A stretch of 64,000 nt of DNA from Cupriavidus phytohabitans. Its GTDB lineage: Bacteria; Pseudomonadota; Gammaproteobacteria; Burkholderiales; Burkholderiaceae. The position numbers and the translations under genes are program-made. The notes below the pieces were generated by a model. The model did not search any database. It was not told the origin of the DNA and was given only the letters and a program-made list of their open reading frames with translations. The DNA is taken from the NCBI RefSeq assembly GCF_000426345.1, contig NZ_AUFE01000011.1, positions 62,001 to 126,000 of the forward strand, read 5' to 3'. Below, in pieces: positions 25,879 to 34,668 of the stretch (position 1 is its first letter; every line of letters starts with the position of its first letter).

Positions 25879-28587
25879 TTACTCGCCGGCCTCGACCGCG
25901 GTCTTCCGCGCGGCGCTCTTGGCAGGCGCCTTCTTGGCCGCGGTCTTGGTGGCGGTGGTCTTGGCAGCAGCAGCCTTCTTTGCAGTCGTCTTGGTGGCCG
26001 CGGTCTTGGCCGCCGGGGCTTTGGCCGCCGTCTTCTTGGCCGGAGCCGGCGCCGCTTCCACATCGTCGGCCTTGGCCACGTCGCGCGAAGCCGTCTTGGC
26101 CGCGGTCTTGGCGCCAGCCTTGGGCTCGCGCGCCTCGAACTCGAAGCCGATCTTGCCGTCCGCCTGCCTCACCAGGAAAGCCTTGAAGTTGCGGCCCGTG
26201 CGCGACGACTTGAAGCCGGTCAGCAGGTCGGTGCGGCCCTCGTTCAGCAGCTTGCCGACCTGCTCGCGGCTGATCTCCTGCTGCAGGATGATCTTGCCGG
26301 TGGTGAAGTCGCAGCTCCTGGGGCTGGCCACGCTGTTCTCGCAGACGTACTTCATGCCGTGCTCGAACACCGCGCCGCCGCACTTGGGGCAGTTGCCGAC
26401 CGGCTCCTGGCCGCTGAAGTCGACCGGCTCGCCGTCGCCCTCGTCGTCGTTCTGGCCGAAGTCGAATTCCATCTTGAAATGGCCTTCGTCGTCCTTGCCC
26501 AGCTTGAGGATGGCGGCGAACGGGCGGCCCATCTTGCTGCGGAAGCCCTGCAGCGGACCGATTTCCTTCTTCAGCAGCAGCTCCTCGACCTCTTCGATCT
26601 CGAACTGGCGCCCGCCCGGGATCTTGCTGATCGAGAACTCGCACGCGGTACAGGCAAAGCGGCGGTAGTTTTCCTTGACCTGCCCGCCGCACTGTGGGCA
26701 GGGCGTGTCCAGCGTGGCGTAGTCGCCCGGGATGGTGTCGCTGTCGTATTCCTTGGCGCGCTTGACGATCTGCTGCGTCATCTGCGCGATCTCGAGCATG
26801 AACTCGTCGCGTTTCAGGCGCCCGCGCTCGATCTGCGAGAGCTTGTGCTCCCACTCGCCGGTCAGTTCGGCCTGCGTCAGTTCCTGCACGCCCAGGCCGC
26901 GCAACAGCGTCATCAGCTGGAACGCCTTGGCGGTCGGGATCAGTTCGCGGCCTTCACGCACCAGGTATTTCTCGGTCAGCAGGCCTTCGATGATGGCCGC
27001 GCGCGTGGCCGGGGTACCCAGGCCCTTGCCGGCCATGGCTTCGCGCAGCGCGTCGTCGTCCACCAGCTTGCCAGCGCCTTCCATGGCGGACAGCAGCGTG
27101 GCTTCGTTGTAGCGCGCGGGCGGCTTGGTGGTCAGGCCGACGCTCTCGACCTTGTCGGTCTTGACCTTCTCGTCCTTGGCCACCGGCACCAGGTTGGCGG
27201 CGTCCTTGTCGCCTTGCGCCTCGCGGCCATAGATCACCAGCCAGCCCGGGTTGACCAGCACCTTGCCCTCGGTCTTGAAGTGGTGGCCGGCAACTTCCGT
27301 GATGCGGGTTGTGACCTGGAACTCGGCTGCCGGGAAGAACACCGCCAGGAAGCGGCGCACCACCAGGTCATACAGCTTCTGCTCCGGCTCCGACAGGTTC
27401 TTGGGCGCCTGCAGCGTCGGGATGATAGCGAAGTGGTCGCTGATCTTGCTGTTGTCGAAGATCTTCTTGTTCGGCTTGACCCAGCCCTGCGACAGGATCT
27501 TCTTCGCGTGCGGCAGGTAGTTGGGCGAGCTGTCGGAGAGCATGGTCATGGTCTGCTTGACCGTTTCCATGTAGTCCTCAGGCAGCGCGCGCGCATCGGT
27601 ACGCGGGTAGGTCAGGACCTTGTGCTTCTCATACAGCGCCTGCGCCAGGCCCAGCGTGTTCTTGGCCGAAAAGCCGAAGCGCGAGTTGGCCTCGCGCTGC
27701 AGCGTGGTCAGGTCGAACAGTGCCGGCGATTGCTGCGTCGACGGCTTGGATTCCTCGGTGACAGTGCCCGGCTTGTCGCGGCAGGCGGCAACAATGCTCT
27801 TGGCCTCGGCCTCGCTCCACAGGCGCGACTCGCGCGCCTCGGGATCGAATTCGCTCTTCTTGAACTTGGGATCGAACCAGCGGCCTTCGTACAGGCCCGC
27901 GGCAGCGATGAACTCGGCGCGCACTTCCCAGTAGTCGCGCGGGACGAAGTGCTTGATCTTCTCTTCGCGCTCGACCACGATCGACAGCGTCGGCGTCTGC
28001 ACGCGGCCCACGGTGGTCAGGAAAAAGCCGCCGCCCTTGCTGTTGAAGGCGGTCATGGCGCGCGTGCCGTTGATGCCGACCAGCCAGTCGGCCTCGGAGC
28101 GGCAGCGCGCGGCGTCGGCCAGCGGCAGCATGTCCTCGTCCTCGCGCAGGCTGGCAAAGCCGTCGCGGATTGCCTGCGGCGTCATCGACTGCAGCCACAG
28201 GCGGCGGATCGGCTGCTTGGCCTTGGCCTGCTGCGCGATCAGGCGGAAGATCAGTTCCCCCTCGCGCCCCGCGTCGCAGGCGTTGATCAGCCCGGTCACG
28301 TCCTTGCGCTTGATCAGGCGGTTCAGCACCTTCAGGCGCGACTCGGTCTTGGCGATCGGCCGCAGGTCAAAATGCGGCGGGATCACCGGCAGGTTGGCAA
28401 AACTCCATTTGCCGCGCTTGACCTCGTATTCGTCCGGGGCGGCAATCTCGACCAGGTGGCCGACTGCCGAAGACAGCACGTAGTCGTCGCTCTCGAAATA
28501 CTCGTCGTGCTTGGTAAACCCCCCGAGGGCACGGGCGATATCCGCCGCGACCGACGGCTTTTCCGCGATGATGAGGGCTTTTGACAT
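25879..28587 (-). CDS. topB: DNA topoisomerase III with Lys/Ala-rich C-terminal tail
   Basis: A type IA topoisomerase of 902 residues that relaxes and decatenates DNA through single-strand passage, important at the end of replication. The Toprim domain (residues 3-150) has LIIAEKPS with the catalytic Glu, and NACDAGREGELIF (about 102-114). The active-site tyrosine is Y327 in VLTYPRTDARALP. After the core come zinc-ribbon pairs CPQCGG..CTACEF (about 610-640) and NCPKCGG..CENS (about 720), and topoisomerase C-terminal repeats. The last 75 residues are a tandem K-T-A-A-K/A-P-A-K tail like histone H1 tails, longer than in E. coli TopB (about 650 residues in all). The ATG at 28587 gives the conserved MSKALIIAEKPS start. 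It closes a minus-strand series with dprA and a LysM gene. Confidence 0.93.
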   Translation of the reverse strand: MSKALIIAEKPSVAADIARALGGFTKHDEYFESDDYVLSSAVGHLVEIAAPDEYEVKRGKWSFANLPVIPPHFDLRPIAKTESRLKVLNRLIKRKDVTGLINACDAGREGELIFRLIAQQAKAKQPIRRLWLQSMTPQAIRDGFASLREDEDMLPLADAARCRSEADWLVGINGTRAMTAFNSKGGGFFLTTVGRVQTPTLSIVVEREEKIKHFVPRDYWEVRAEFIAAAGLYEGRWFDPKFKKSEFDPEARESRLWSEAEAKSIVAACRDKPGTVTEESKPSTQQSPALFDLTTLQREANSRFGFSAKNTLGLAQALYEKHKVLTYPRTDARALPEDYMETVKQTMTMLSDSSPNYLPHAKKILSQGWVKPNKKIFDNSKISDHFAIIPTLQAPKNLSEPEQKLYDLVVRRFLAVFFPAAEFQVTTRITEVAGHHFKTEGKVLVNPGWLVIYGREAQGDKDAANLVPVAKDEKVKTDKVESVGLTTKPPARYNEATLLSAMEGAGKLVDDDALREAMAGKGLGTPATRAAIIEGLLTEKYLVREGRELIPTAKAFQLMTLLRGLGVQELTQAELTGEWEHKLSQIERGRLKRDEFMLEIAQMTQQIVKRAKEYDSDTIPGDYATLDTPCPQCGGQVKENYRRFACTACEFSISKIPGGRQFEIEEVEELLLKKEIGPLQGFRSKMGRPFAAILKLGKDDEGHFKMEFDFGQNDDEGDGEPVDFSGQEPVGNCPKCGGAVFEHGMKYVCENSVASPRSCDFTTGKIILQQEISREQVGKLLNEGRTDLLTGFKSSRTGRNFKAFLVRQADGKIGFEFEAREPKAGAKTAAKTASRDVAKADDVEAAPAPAKKTAAKAPAAKTAATKTTAKKAAAAKTTATKTAAKKAPAKSAARKTAVEAGE

Positions 28588-28734
28588 GGGAAAGGGTCCT
28601 TGCGAGCCGCTTCCGGCAACCCGCTATTGCACTGCAAACGTAGTAATCAGAACGCCGGGAGGCTTTGAGGCGCCAATAATAAGCGCGGTTTCAACGGCGG
28701 TGCAAGCAAGCCCCGTCGTCATCGCCAGCGCCGC

Positions 28735-29139
28735 CTAGGCGGCGTCTCGACCCCCGGCAAGTAACCAGTCCAGCACCTGCGGCACATCTTCGGCGCTTGC
28801 CGGCATCGCGCCACCGCGCGTCAGCATGCGTTCCAGCACCTCGACATGTGGCAGCAGCGTGCCATAAAACTGCGGCGCGCCGCCCGACGCCGGCTGTACC
28901 AGCAGCGTCGGGAAGTTCTCGATGTCGATATCGCCGAGCGCGTCGGCATGGGTCTCGATATCGATCCAGACGAAACAGTCCTGCGGATGGCGTCCCGCCA
29001 GCGCCGTCAGCGCCTTCAGGTAGTCCCGGCAGGTGCCACACCACTGCGCGCACAGGCATGCCACCAGGCGGCCCTGTGGCCGCGCGGCCAGGCACTCGGC
29101 AATGGCTGCGGCGTCACGCTCGGGAAAATAAACGGTCAT
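28735..29139 (-). CDS. Thioredoxin-like protein with C-G-T-C active site
   Basis: A thioredoxin-fold protein of 134 residues. The active site is CAQWCGTCRDYLKAL (about residues 33-47) and the cis-proline strand is NFPTLLVQP (about 80). No signal peptide is visible, so it should be cytoplasmic, which is unlike the DsbD/TlpA types; a role as general disulfide reductase or a partner of an unknown protein is possible. The start is uncertain: the ATG at 29139 gives a compact domain, while in-frame starts up to 29205 add 22 residues. A longer frame overlapping dprA is spurious. It sits 94 bp after dprA and before topB on the same strand. Confidence 0.8.
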   Translation of the reverse strand: MTVYFPERDAAAIAECLAARPQGRLVACLCAQWCGTCRDYLKALTALAGRHPQDCFVWIDIETHADALGDIDIENFPTLLVQPASGGAPQFYGTLLPHVEVLERMLTRGGAMPASAEDVPQVLDWLLAGGRDAA

Positions 29140-29233
29140 GGCATCGGAATCATGAGGCGCCCGCGGCATGCGGACGCCGGCGATTGTATCGGTATCGGGG
29201 GCCATGCCCCCTTGCTGCGGCAACACGCCTGGT

Positions 29234-30388
29234 TCAGTCCAGGCGCCGGAACAGGTTTCCCGGTAGACGTTCGGCCACGCCGGCCAGTTCCAGCTCGAGC
29301 AGGCGCGCCGCGACTGTCTCCGGAGGCTGGCCGCTGCGCTCGCACAGCGCGTCCAGCGTAACCGGATCGTAGCCGAGTGCCGGCAACAGGGTATCAGCCG
29401 GTTCTGAAAGCCGGACCTTGCCGGCGACATCGTGGTCCGGGGCCGCGGCGGCCTGGGACGGGGCGGGAACGCCAAGTTCGTCGAGCACGTCCTCTACCGA
29501 TTCCACCAGCTTCGCCCCCTGGCCGATCAGCAGGTGGCAGCCCCGCGACAGCGGTGCATGGATCGAGCCCGGGATCGCGAACACCTCGCGTCCGAGCTCC
29601 GCCGCCAGCCGCGCCGTGATCAGCGAACCCGAGCGCGCTGCCGCCTCGACCACCAGCACGCCGCGCGCAAGCGCTGCGATGATGCGGTTGCGGCGCGGGA
29701 AATTGGCCGCCAGCCCGCGCATGCCGAGGGGAAACTCGGTGACGATGGCGCCACGCTGCGCCACTTCACGTGCCAATGACAGGTTCTCCGCGGGATAGAC
29801 GCGGTCTGCCCCGGTGCCGGTCACCGCCACGGTGCCGCCGCGGCCGCGCAGGCCGCCCGCGTGGGCCGCCGCGTCGATACCCAGCGCCAGGCCCGACACC
29901 ACCGTCAGTCCCGACTCGGACAAGGCACGACCAAACGTGAGCGCGTCGCGCGTGCCCTGGGCCGTGGCCGAGCGCGCGCCGACGATGGCCACTGCGGGGC
30001 GGGCCAGCATGGCGGGGTCACCCTGGATATATAGCAGCGGTGGCGGATCGGCCAGGTCGAACAGGCGCCGGGGATAAGCGTCATCAGCGAGCGTGACGAG
30101 ATGGTTGCCTGGCGTGTCGAGCCATCGCAGCGTTCTTTCGGCCAACGCCGACACCGCGGCGCCGGGGGCAGCCAGCACGGCGCGCGCCAGCCTGGCCGGC
30201 ACCACCGACGACAGCGCCGCCACGCTCTGCGCGAGCACCTGCTGTGGCAGCCCGAACGCCGCCAACAGGCGCCGCGCGGCCACCGGGCCGACGCCGGGTG
30301 CGTTGGCCAGCCGCAGCCAGGCGAGCACGTCTACGGGCTCTCGCGTGGTGTCCTGCCGGATCACGCCGGCCAGGGGCAATGCCTTCAC
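29234..30388 (-). CDS. dprA: DNA processing protein DprA
   Basis: A 384-residue DprA/Smf protein, which loads RecA on incoming single-stranded DNA during natural transformation. The N-terminal helix-hairpin-helix/SAM-like region (LRLANAPGVGPVAARRLLAAFG, about 25-46) leads to the Rossmann-like core. That core shows AIVGARSATAQG (about 135), VSGLALGIDAAAHAGGL, TGTGADRVYPAEN, SEFPLG-like TEFPLG, FPRRNRIIAALA and SGSLITARLAAELGREVFAIPG. The C-terminal winged-helix (LPALGYDPVTLDALCERSG, about 330-380) is present too. All conserved blocks are intact, consistent with a functional protein. It starts 18 bases after the LysM gene ends, so the two are probably co-transcribed. Confidence 0.95.
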   Translation of the reverse strand: MKALPLAGVIRQDTTREPVDVLAWLRLANAPGVGPVAARRLLAAFGLPQQVLAQSVAALSSVVPARLARAVLAAPGAAVSALAERTLRWLDTPGNHLVTLADDAYPRRLFDLADPPPLLYIQGDPAMLARPAVAIVGARSATAQGTRDALTFGRALSESGLTVVSGLALGIDAAAHAGGLRGRGGTVAVTGTGADRVYPAENLSLAREVAQRGAIVTEFPLGMRGLAANFPRRNRIIAALARGVLVVEAAARSGSLITARLAAELGREVFAIPGSIHAPLSRGCHLLIGQGAKLVESVEDVLDELGVPAPSQAAAAPDHDVAGKVRLSEPADTLLPALGYDPVTLDALCERSGQPPETVAARLLELELAGVAERLPGNLFRRLD

Positions 30389-30406
30389 GCCATCCCCAAG
30401 GCCGGT

Positions 30407-31576
30407 TCAGCGCGGTGAGGTGGCGCGGTCGCCGACCGCGATCACGTTGGAGGCATCCGTCACTAGCGCGTACGACACGCCGGGGAACACGCGGAAGACA
30501 AAGGCGAGCCCGTAGCGCTCGTCCGGCAGGCGGATGCTGCGGTTGTGATCGGTCCGGTCGTGCACGGTCTCTCCGGCGCGCGACAGCGCCAGTACTTGCC
30601 CGGGCTCGAGCCCGGCCTTGCTGCCGACGTTGAGCACAATCACCTGCTTGGCGCCGCCGAATTCGACGCCGCCATAGACCTTGGCAACGCGGCCGTCGAC
30701 CTCGGCATCGGGCGCGCGCGGCACGTAGCGCACCGCTTCGCGCGCCGGCTGCGGCATCAGCAGCGTGCCCACGCCCATCTCTTGCTGGGCCTGCGTGACC
30801 TGCAGCGTGGAAACCGCGTCGGGACCCTGCGCGCCGCGCGCCAGGCGGGCGTTGCCTTCGTATTCGGCCTCATAGCCCAGCACGGCGTTGGTGACCGGAT
30901 CGTGCACCGGCGTGACGGGCCGATAGGCCTGCCAGTCGCTGCCGGCCGGCGCATCGGCGGCAATGCCGCGCGCGTAGGCGCTGTCGTCGCGGCCCAGGTA
31001 AACCCGCGATTCGGGCACGGCGACGATCCGTGCCGACGTTGCGAGCGTGCCTTCATCGACCACCAGCGGGCGGATCAGGAACGGCTCGATATCGCTGGCG
31101 GAAATGCTGAGGATGGCGGCGCCGTCCGCGTCGCCACCGCGCATGCGAGGCGACAGCTGCACGGTGCCGTTGCCGGCGGGGGTGGTGGACAGCCAGGCGC
31201 GGCCGTCGCGCTGGATCAGGTACAGGATCTGGCCGGGGTAAATCAGGTGCGGGTTGCGGATCTGCTGCTGGTTCATGCCCCACAGCTCTGGCCAGCGCCA
31301 TGGCTGACGCAGGTATCGGCCCGAAATGCCCCATAGCGTATCGCCGTTGCGCACGGTGTACTGCGAGGGCGCATTGGGGGCGAGATCGGCAATCGGGATA
31401 CCCTGGCGAGCAGTGCGCTGGGCCTCGGCCTGCTGCGCCGCCGTGACCGTCAGGTCAGCGGCCCGGACGGACAGGCTTGCCGCGGCAGTGATGCCGGCGG
31501 CACTCAGCAATGCAAGGGTGAACGCGTGCAGCCTGCGGCCCGACGCCGCCTGGTGTTCTTTGGTAAGATCGCGCAT
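30407..31576 (-). CDS. LysM-domain protein, exported
   Basis: A 389-residue exported protein with one LysM peptidoglycan-binding domain. A signal-type hydrophobic segment (LHAFTLALLSAAGITAAASLSVRAA, about 15-40) is followed by LysM at about 74-120 (YTVRNGDTLWGISGRYLRQPWRWPELWGMNQQQIRNPHLIYPGQ pattern). The remaining 260 residues contain a conserved module ending with LNVGSKAGLEPGQVLALSRAG, common in this protein family of beta-proteobacteria. It is encoded before dprA, as in Ralstonia/Burkholderia relatives. The ATG at 31576 is preceded by AGGAAA; an upstream frame to 31693 would add 39 residues overlapping the def promoter. A role in cell-wall maintenance or hydrolase regulation is likely, without direct evidence. 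Confidence 0.88.
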   Translation of the reverse strand: MRDLTKEHQAASGRRLHAFTLALLSAAGITAAASLSVRAADLTVTAAQQAEAQRTARQGIPIADLAPNAPSQYTVRNGDTLWGISGRYLRQPWRWPELWGMNQQQIRNPHLIYPGQILYLIQRDGRAWLSTTPAGNGTVQLSPRMRGGDADGAAILSISASDIEPFLIRPLVVDEGTLATSARIVAVPESRVYLGRDDSAYARGIAADAPAGSDWQAYRPVTPVHDPVTNAVLGYEAEYEGNARLARGAQGPDAVSTLQVTQAQQEMGVGTLLMPQPAREAVRYVPRAPDAEVDGRVAKVYGGVEFGGAKQVIVLNVGSKAGLEPGQVLALSRAGETVHDRTDHNRSIRLPDERYGLAFVFRVFPGVSYALVTDASNVIAVGDRATSPR

Positions 31577-31737
31577 TTTCCTGAACCGGCCGGTGGTTCG
31601 GCCGGATTGACCCTGGAGAGCGTGCCTGCTTCGGCGCGCCTTGATTTTTTGTACTGGCGCCCCGATTCTGCATGTAAAGTCCCGACGCCGCAACGCGGCC
31701 GGGCCGCTCGCTCGAGCGGGCGTTGCGCCCTAGCATC

Positions 31738-32244
31738 ATGGCAAAACTCGACATCCTGACCTACCCCGATCCCCGCCTGCACACCGTCGCGAAACCCGTC
31801 GCGGCCGTGGACGACCGCATCCGCCAGCTGGTGAAGGACATGGCCGAGACCATGTACGAAGCACCGGGCATTGGCCTGGCCGCGACGCAGGTGAACGTCC
31901 ATGAGCAGGTGGTGGTGATCGACATTTCCGAAACGCGCGACCAGCTCCAGGTCTTTATCAATCCGGAAATCGTCTGGGCCAGCGACAAGCGCAAGGTATG
32001 GGAAGAGGGCTGCCTGTCGGTGCCCGAGATCTATGACCGCGTCGAGCGCCCCGACCGCGTGCGCGTGCGCGCGCTCAACGAGAAGGGCGAGACCTTCGAG
32101 CTGGACGCCGACGACTTGCTGGCCGTATGTATCCAGCACGAGATCGACCACCTGCGCGGCAAGGTCTTCGTCGAGTACCTGTCGCCGCTCAAGCTGAACC
32201 GCATCAAGAGCAAGCTGCAGAAGCGCGAACGCACGCGCATGTAA
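31738..32244 (+). CDS. def: Peptide deformylase
   Basis: Removes the formyl group from the N-terminal methionine of new proteins; a cytoplasmic iron-dependent metalloprotease-like enzyme of 168 residues. All three family motifs are intact: GIGLAATQV (about 45-53), EEGCLSVPE (about 88-96, the metal-binding Cys) and QHEIDHLRG (about 132-140, His-Glu-x-x-x-His). Start ATG at 31738 gives the usual [14 protein letters not shown]; a TTG fifteen bases upstream is less likely. It is divergent from the LysM gene and followed after 177 bp by fmt, the enzyme that adds the formyl group, the classic def-fmt pair. Confidence 0.97.
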   Translation: MAKLDILTYPDPRLHTVAKPVAAVDDRIRQLVKDMAETMYEAPGIGLAATQVNVHEQVVVIDISETRDQLQVFINPEIVWASDKRKVWEEGCLSVPEIYDRVERPDRVRVRALNEKGETFELDADDLLAVCIQHEIDHLRGKVFVEYLSPLKLNRIKSKLQKRERTRM

Positions 32245-32351
32245 GCCGGCGCGGCGTCCGCGCGAAGATGTAACAGCACGGCGGAATCCGCCGCCCGCGC
32301 TCGACACGCGCGCGGGGTCTGTTATCTTTATGACTTCCGAAGAACAATCGT

Positions 32352-32373
32352 ACCGGCCGCGATAGCGGCCGGT
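32352..32373 (+). repeat. Stem-loop between def and fmt
   Basis: A 9-bp perfect stem ACCGGCCGC / GCGGCCGGT with a GATA tetraloop, about 50 bp before the fmt start. No T-run follows. It could pause transcription or process the def-fmt message; otherwise the 177-bp spacer holds no gene. Confidence 0.5.
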
Positions 32374-32421
32374 TGCGCTTTCAGCCCGCGCTTTCAGCCA
32401 GTATTCACCTCGGAACCTGCC

Positions 32422-33435
32422 ATGTCCCAAGCCAAGCCCCTGCGTGTCGCCTTTGCCGGCACGCCCGAGTTCGCGCGCGTCGCGCTTGAAGCCATCCACG
32501 CCGCCGGCTTTCCCGTGGTGGCCGTGCTGACGCAGCCGGACCGGCCCGCGGGCCGCGGCATGCAGCTGCAGGCGAGTCCGGTCAAGCAGTACGCCGTGGC
32601 CAACGGGCTCGGCCCGGTGCTGCAGCCGCGTTCGCTGCGCCGGCAAGGCAAGTATCCGGAAGAGGCCGCGGCGGCCGTGGACACGCTGGCAGAACTCGCC
32701 CCCGACGTAATGGTGGTGGCCGCCTACGGCCTGATCCTGCCGGCCGAGGTGCTGGAGCTGCCGCGCCTGGGCTGCCTCAATATTCACGGCTCGCTGCTGC
32801 CGCGCTGGCGCGGCGCGGCGCCGATCCACCGCGCCATCGAGGCCGGCGATGCCGAGACCGGCATCACGCTGATGCAGATGGACGAAGGCCTGGACACCGG
32901 CGATATGCTCACGCGCGAGGCCGTGCCGATCGGTGCCGACGACACCACCGGCACGCTGCACGACAAGCTGGCCGCGCTGGGCGCGCGCATGACCGTCGCC
33001 GCGCTGCAGGAACTGGCCGCGGGCCGCGCGCTGCCGGCGACGAAGCAGCCCGAGGCCGGCGTCACCTACGCCGAGAAGATCGCCAAGGACGAGGCACCGC
33101 TGGACCTGCGCCGTCCGGCCACGGCGCTGGCCAGCCAGGTGCGCGCCTTCAACCCGTTCCCCGGCGCCACCGTGCAGGTCGGCGATACCGTCATCAAGTG
33201 CTGGCAGGCGCTCCCGCTGGCCGCGGCCAGCAACCTGCCGCATCCGCCTGGCACGGTGCTGGCGGCCGATGCCGGCGGCATCATCATCGCCTGCGGCGAC
33301 GGCAGCGCCCTGCAGGTTACCGAACTGCAGAAGCCAGGCGGGCGGCGCCAGCCGGCGCAGCAGTTCTTGCAGGCCATGCCGCTGCCGCCGGGCACGCGCT
33401 GCGCGGTCCCCGGTAATGGGGCAGCGCAGGCATAA
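32422..33435 (+). CDS. fmt: Methionyl-tRNA formyltransferase
   Basis: Transfers a formyl group from 10-formyl-tetrahydrofolate to initiator Met-tRNA in the cytoplasm. It has 337 residues, slightly longer than the usual 315. The N-terminal formyltransferase domain shows [24 protein letters not shown], the catalytic block [21 protein letters not shown] (about 113-133, with Asn-x-His) and the conserved Asp in EGLDTGDML. The C-terminal OB-like domain has RAFNPFPGA. The ATG at 32422 is preceded by GGAA-type sequence. It forms the def-fmt pair with the gene upstream. Confidence 0.97.
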   Translation: MSQAKPLRVAFAGTPEFARVALEAIHAAGFPVVAVLTQPDRPAGRGMQLQASPVKQYAVANGLGPVLQPRSLRRQGKYPEEAAAAVDTLAELAPDVMVVAAYGLILPAEVLELPRLGCLNIHGSLLPRWRGAAPIHRAIEAGDAETGITLMQMDEGLDTGDMLTREAVPIGADDTTGTLHDKLAALGARMTVAALQELAAGRALPATKQPEAGVTYAEKIAKDEAPLDLRRPATALASQVRAFNPFPGATVQVGDTVIKCWQALPLAAASNLPHPPGTVLAADAGGIIIACGDGSALQVTELQKPGGRRQPAQQFLQAMPLPPGTRCAVPGNGAAQA

Positions 33436-33524
33436 TCGTTCAAACCAGCTCAAACCAGCACGGCAAACACTTCGTGTGCGTCATGCGCCATGGTGCGGCG
33501 ACTGGGTAGCATCCTCCGCAAGCA

Positions 33525-33554
33525 GTTGAATTTTCTGGTGTTGGCCCCTATCTA
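33525..33554 (+). promoter_or_regulatory. Sigma-32-like heat-shock promoter before htpX
   Basis: GTTGAA at 33525-33530 matches the -35 CTTGAA of the sigma-32 consensus at five of six bases. After 15 bases CCCTATCTA (33546-33554) matches the -10 consensus CCCCATNTA at seven of nine positions or better. The spacer is within the range for sigma-32. It lies 74 bp before the htpX start. htpX is a sigma-32 gene in E. coli, which supports the call. Confidence 0.7.
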
Positions 33555-33627
33555 ACGGTCATCGCGACGGCATGTTTTGCAAAGTCTTGCAGCGGCCGGC
33601 GCGGTCCACTACATGGAGATCACCGCA

Positions 33628-34488
33628 ATGTTCAACTGGGTCAAGACCTTCATGCTGATGGCGGCCATCACGGCGCTGTTCATCGTCATCGGCGGCATGA
33701 TCGGCGGACGCAGCGGCATGATGATGGCGCTGCTGCTCGCGCTCGGCATGAACTTCTTTTCCTACTGGTTCTCGGACAAGATGGTCCTGCGCATGTACAA
33801 CGCGCAGGAAGTCGACGCCAGTACCGCGCCGCAGTTCTATGGCATGGTGCAGGAGCTGGCGCAGCGCGCCAACCTGCCGATGCCGCGCGTCTACCTGATC
33901 AATGAAGACGCGCCGAACGCCTTCGCTACCGGCCGCAACCCGGATCACGCCGCGGTGGCGGCGACCACCGGCATCCTGCGCGTGCTGTCCGAGCGCGAGC
34001 TGCGCGGCGTGATGGCGCATGAGCTGGCGCACGTGCGCCATCGCGACATCCTGACCTCGACCATCGCCGCGACCATGGCCGGTGCCATTTCCGCGCTGGC
34101 CAACATGGCGATGTTCTTCGGCGGCCGCGACGAGAACGGCAACCGCAGCAATCCCATCGCCAGCATCGCGGTGGCGATCCTGGCGCCGCTGGCGGCCTCG
34201 CTGATCCAGATGGCGATCTCGCGCGCGCGCGAGTTTGAAGCCGACCGCGGCGGCGCCGAGATCAGCGGCGACCCGCAGGCGCTGGCCAGCGCACTGGACA
34301 AGATCCACCGCTATGCGCAGGGCATCCCGTTCCAGGCGGCCGAGGAACACCCGGCCACCGCGCAGATGATGATCATGAACCCGCTCTCTGGCGGCGGCAT
34401 CGCCAACCTGTTCTCGACCCACCCGGCGACCGAGGAACGCATCTCGCGCCTGATGCAGATGGCGCAGACGGGGACCTATCCCGCCTGA
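33628..34488 (+). CDS. htpX: Membrane-bound zinc protease HtpX
   Basis: An M48-family inner-membrane metalloprotease of 286 residues that degrades misfolded membrane proteins together with FtsH. Two N-terminal transmembrane helices (about 4-24 and 29-48) precede the active site [10 protein letters not shown] (about residues 131-140, His-Glu-x-x-His), with the third zinc ligand in [12 protein letters not shown] (about 202-213). Two further hydrophobic stretches lie at 147-165 and 180-195. ATG at 33628 has GGAG upstream; the upstream frame from 33577 has no support. A good sigma-32-type promoter lies 74 bp upstream, consistent with heat-shock control. A strong terminator follows at 34566. Confidence 0.95.
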   Translation: MFNWVKTFMLMAAITALFIVIGGMIGGRSGMMMALLLALGMNFFSYWFSDKMVLRMYNAQEVDASTAPQFYGMVQELAQRANLPMPRVYLINEDAPNAFATGRNPDHAAVAATTGILRVLSERELRGVMAHELAHVRHRDILTSTIAATMAGAISALANMAMFFGGRDENGNRSNPIASIAVAILAPLAASLIQMAISRAREFEADRGGAEISGDPQALASALDKIHRYAQGIPFQAAEEHPATAQMMIMNPLSGGGIANLFSTHPATEERISRLMQMAQTGTYPA

Positions 34489-34565
34489 CCGGGCGAAAGT
34501 TGGCGGCGCGTCCGGGGAGCCGCTGCGGCGGCAATTCCGGAGCGCTGCCCCCACACAAGGTAAAC

Positions 34566-34602
34566 TGCCCGCTGGTTTAAGCATGGACCAGCGGGCATTT
34601 TT
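34566..34602 (+). terminator. Intrinsic terminator of htpX
   Basis: An 11-bp perfect stem TGCCCGCTGGT (34566-34576) / ACCAGCGGGCA (34587-34597), loop of 10, followed by TTTTT. Located 78 bp after the htpX stop and before rsmB. Confidence 0.92.
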
Positions 34603-34668
34603 CTTGCCCTCGCCCGGCTGCCCACCGATTCACGACTTATTTGCCGCCTCATCCGCTGCCTGACCGAT

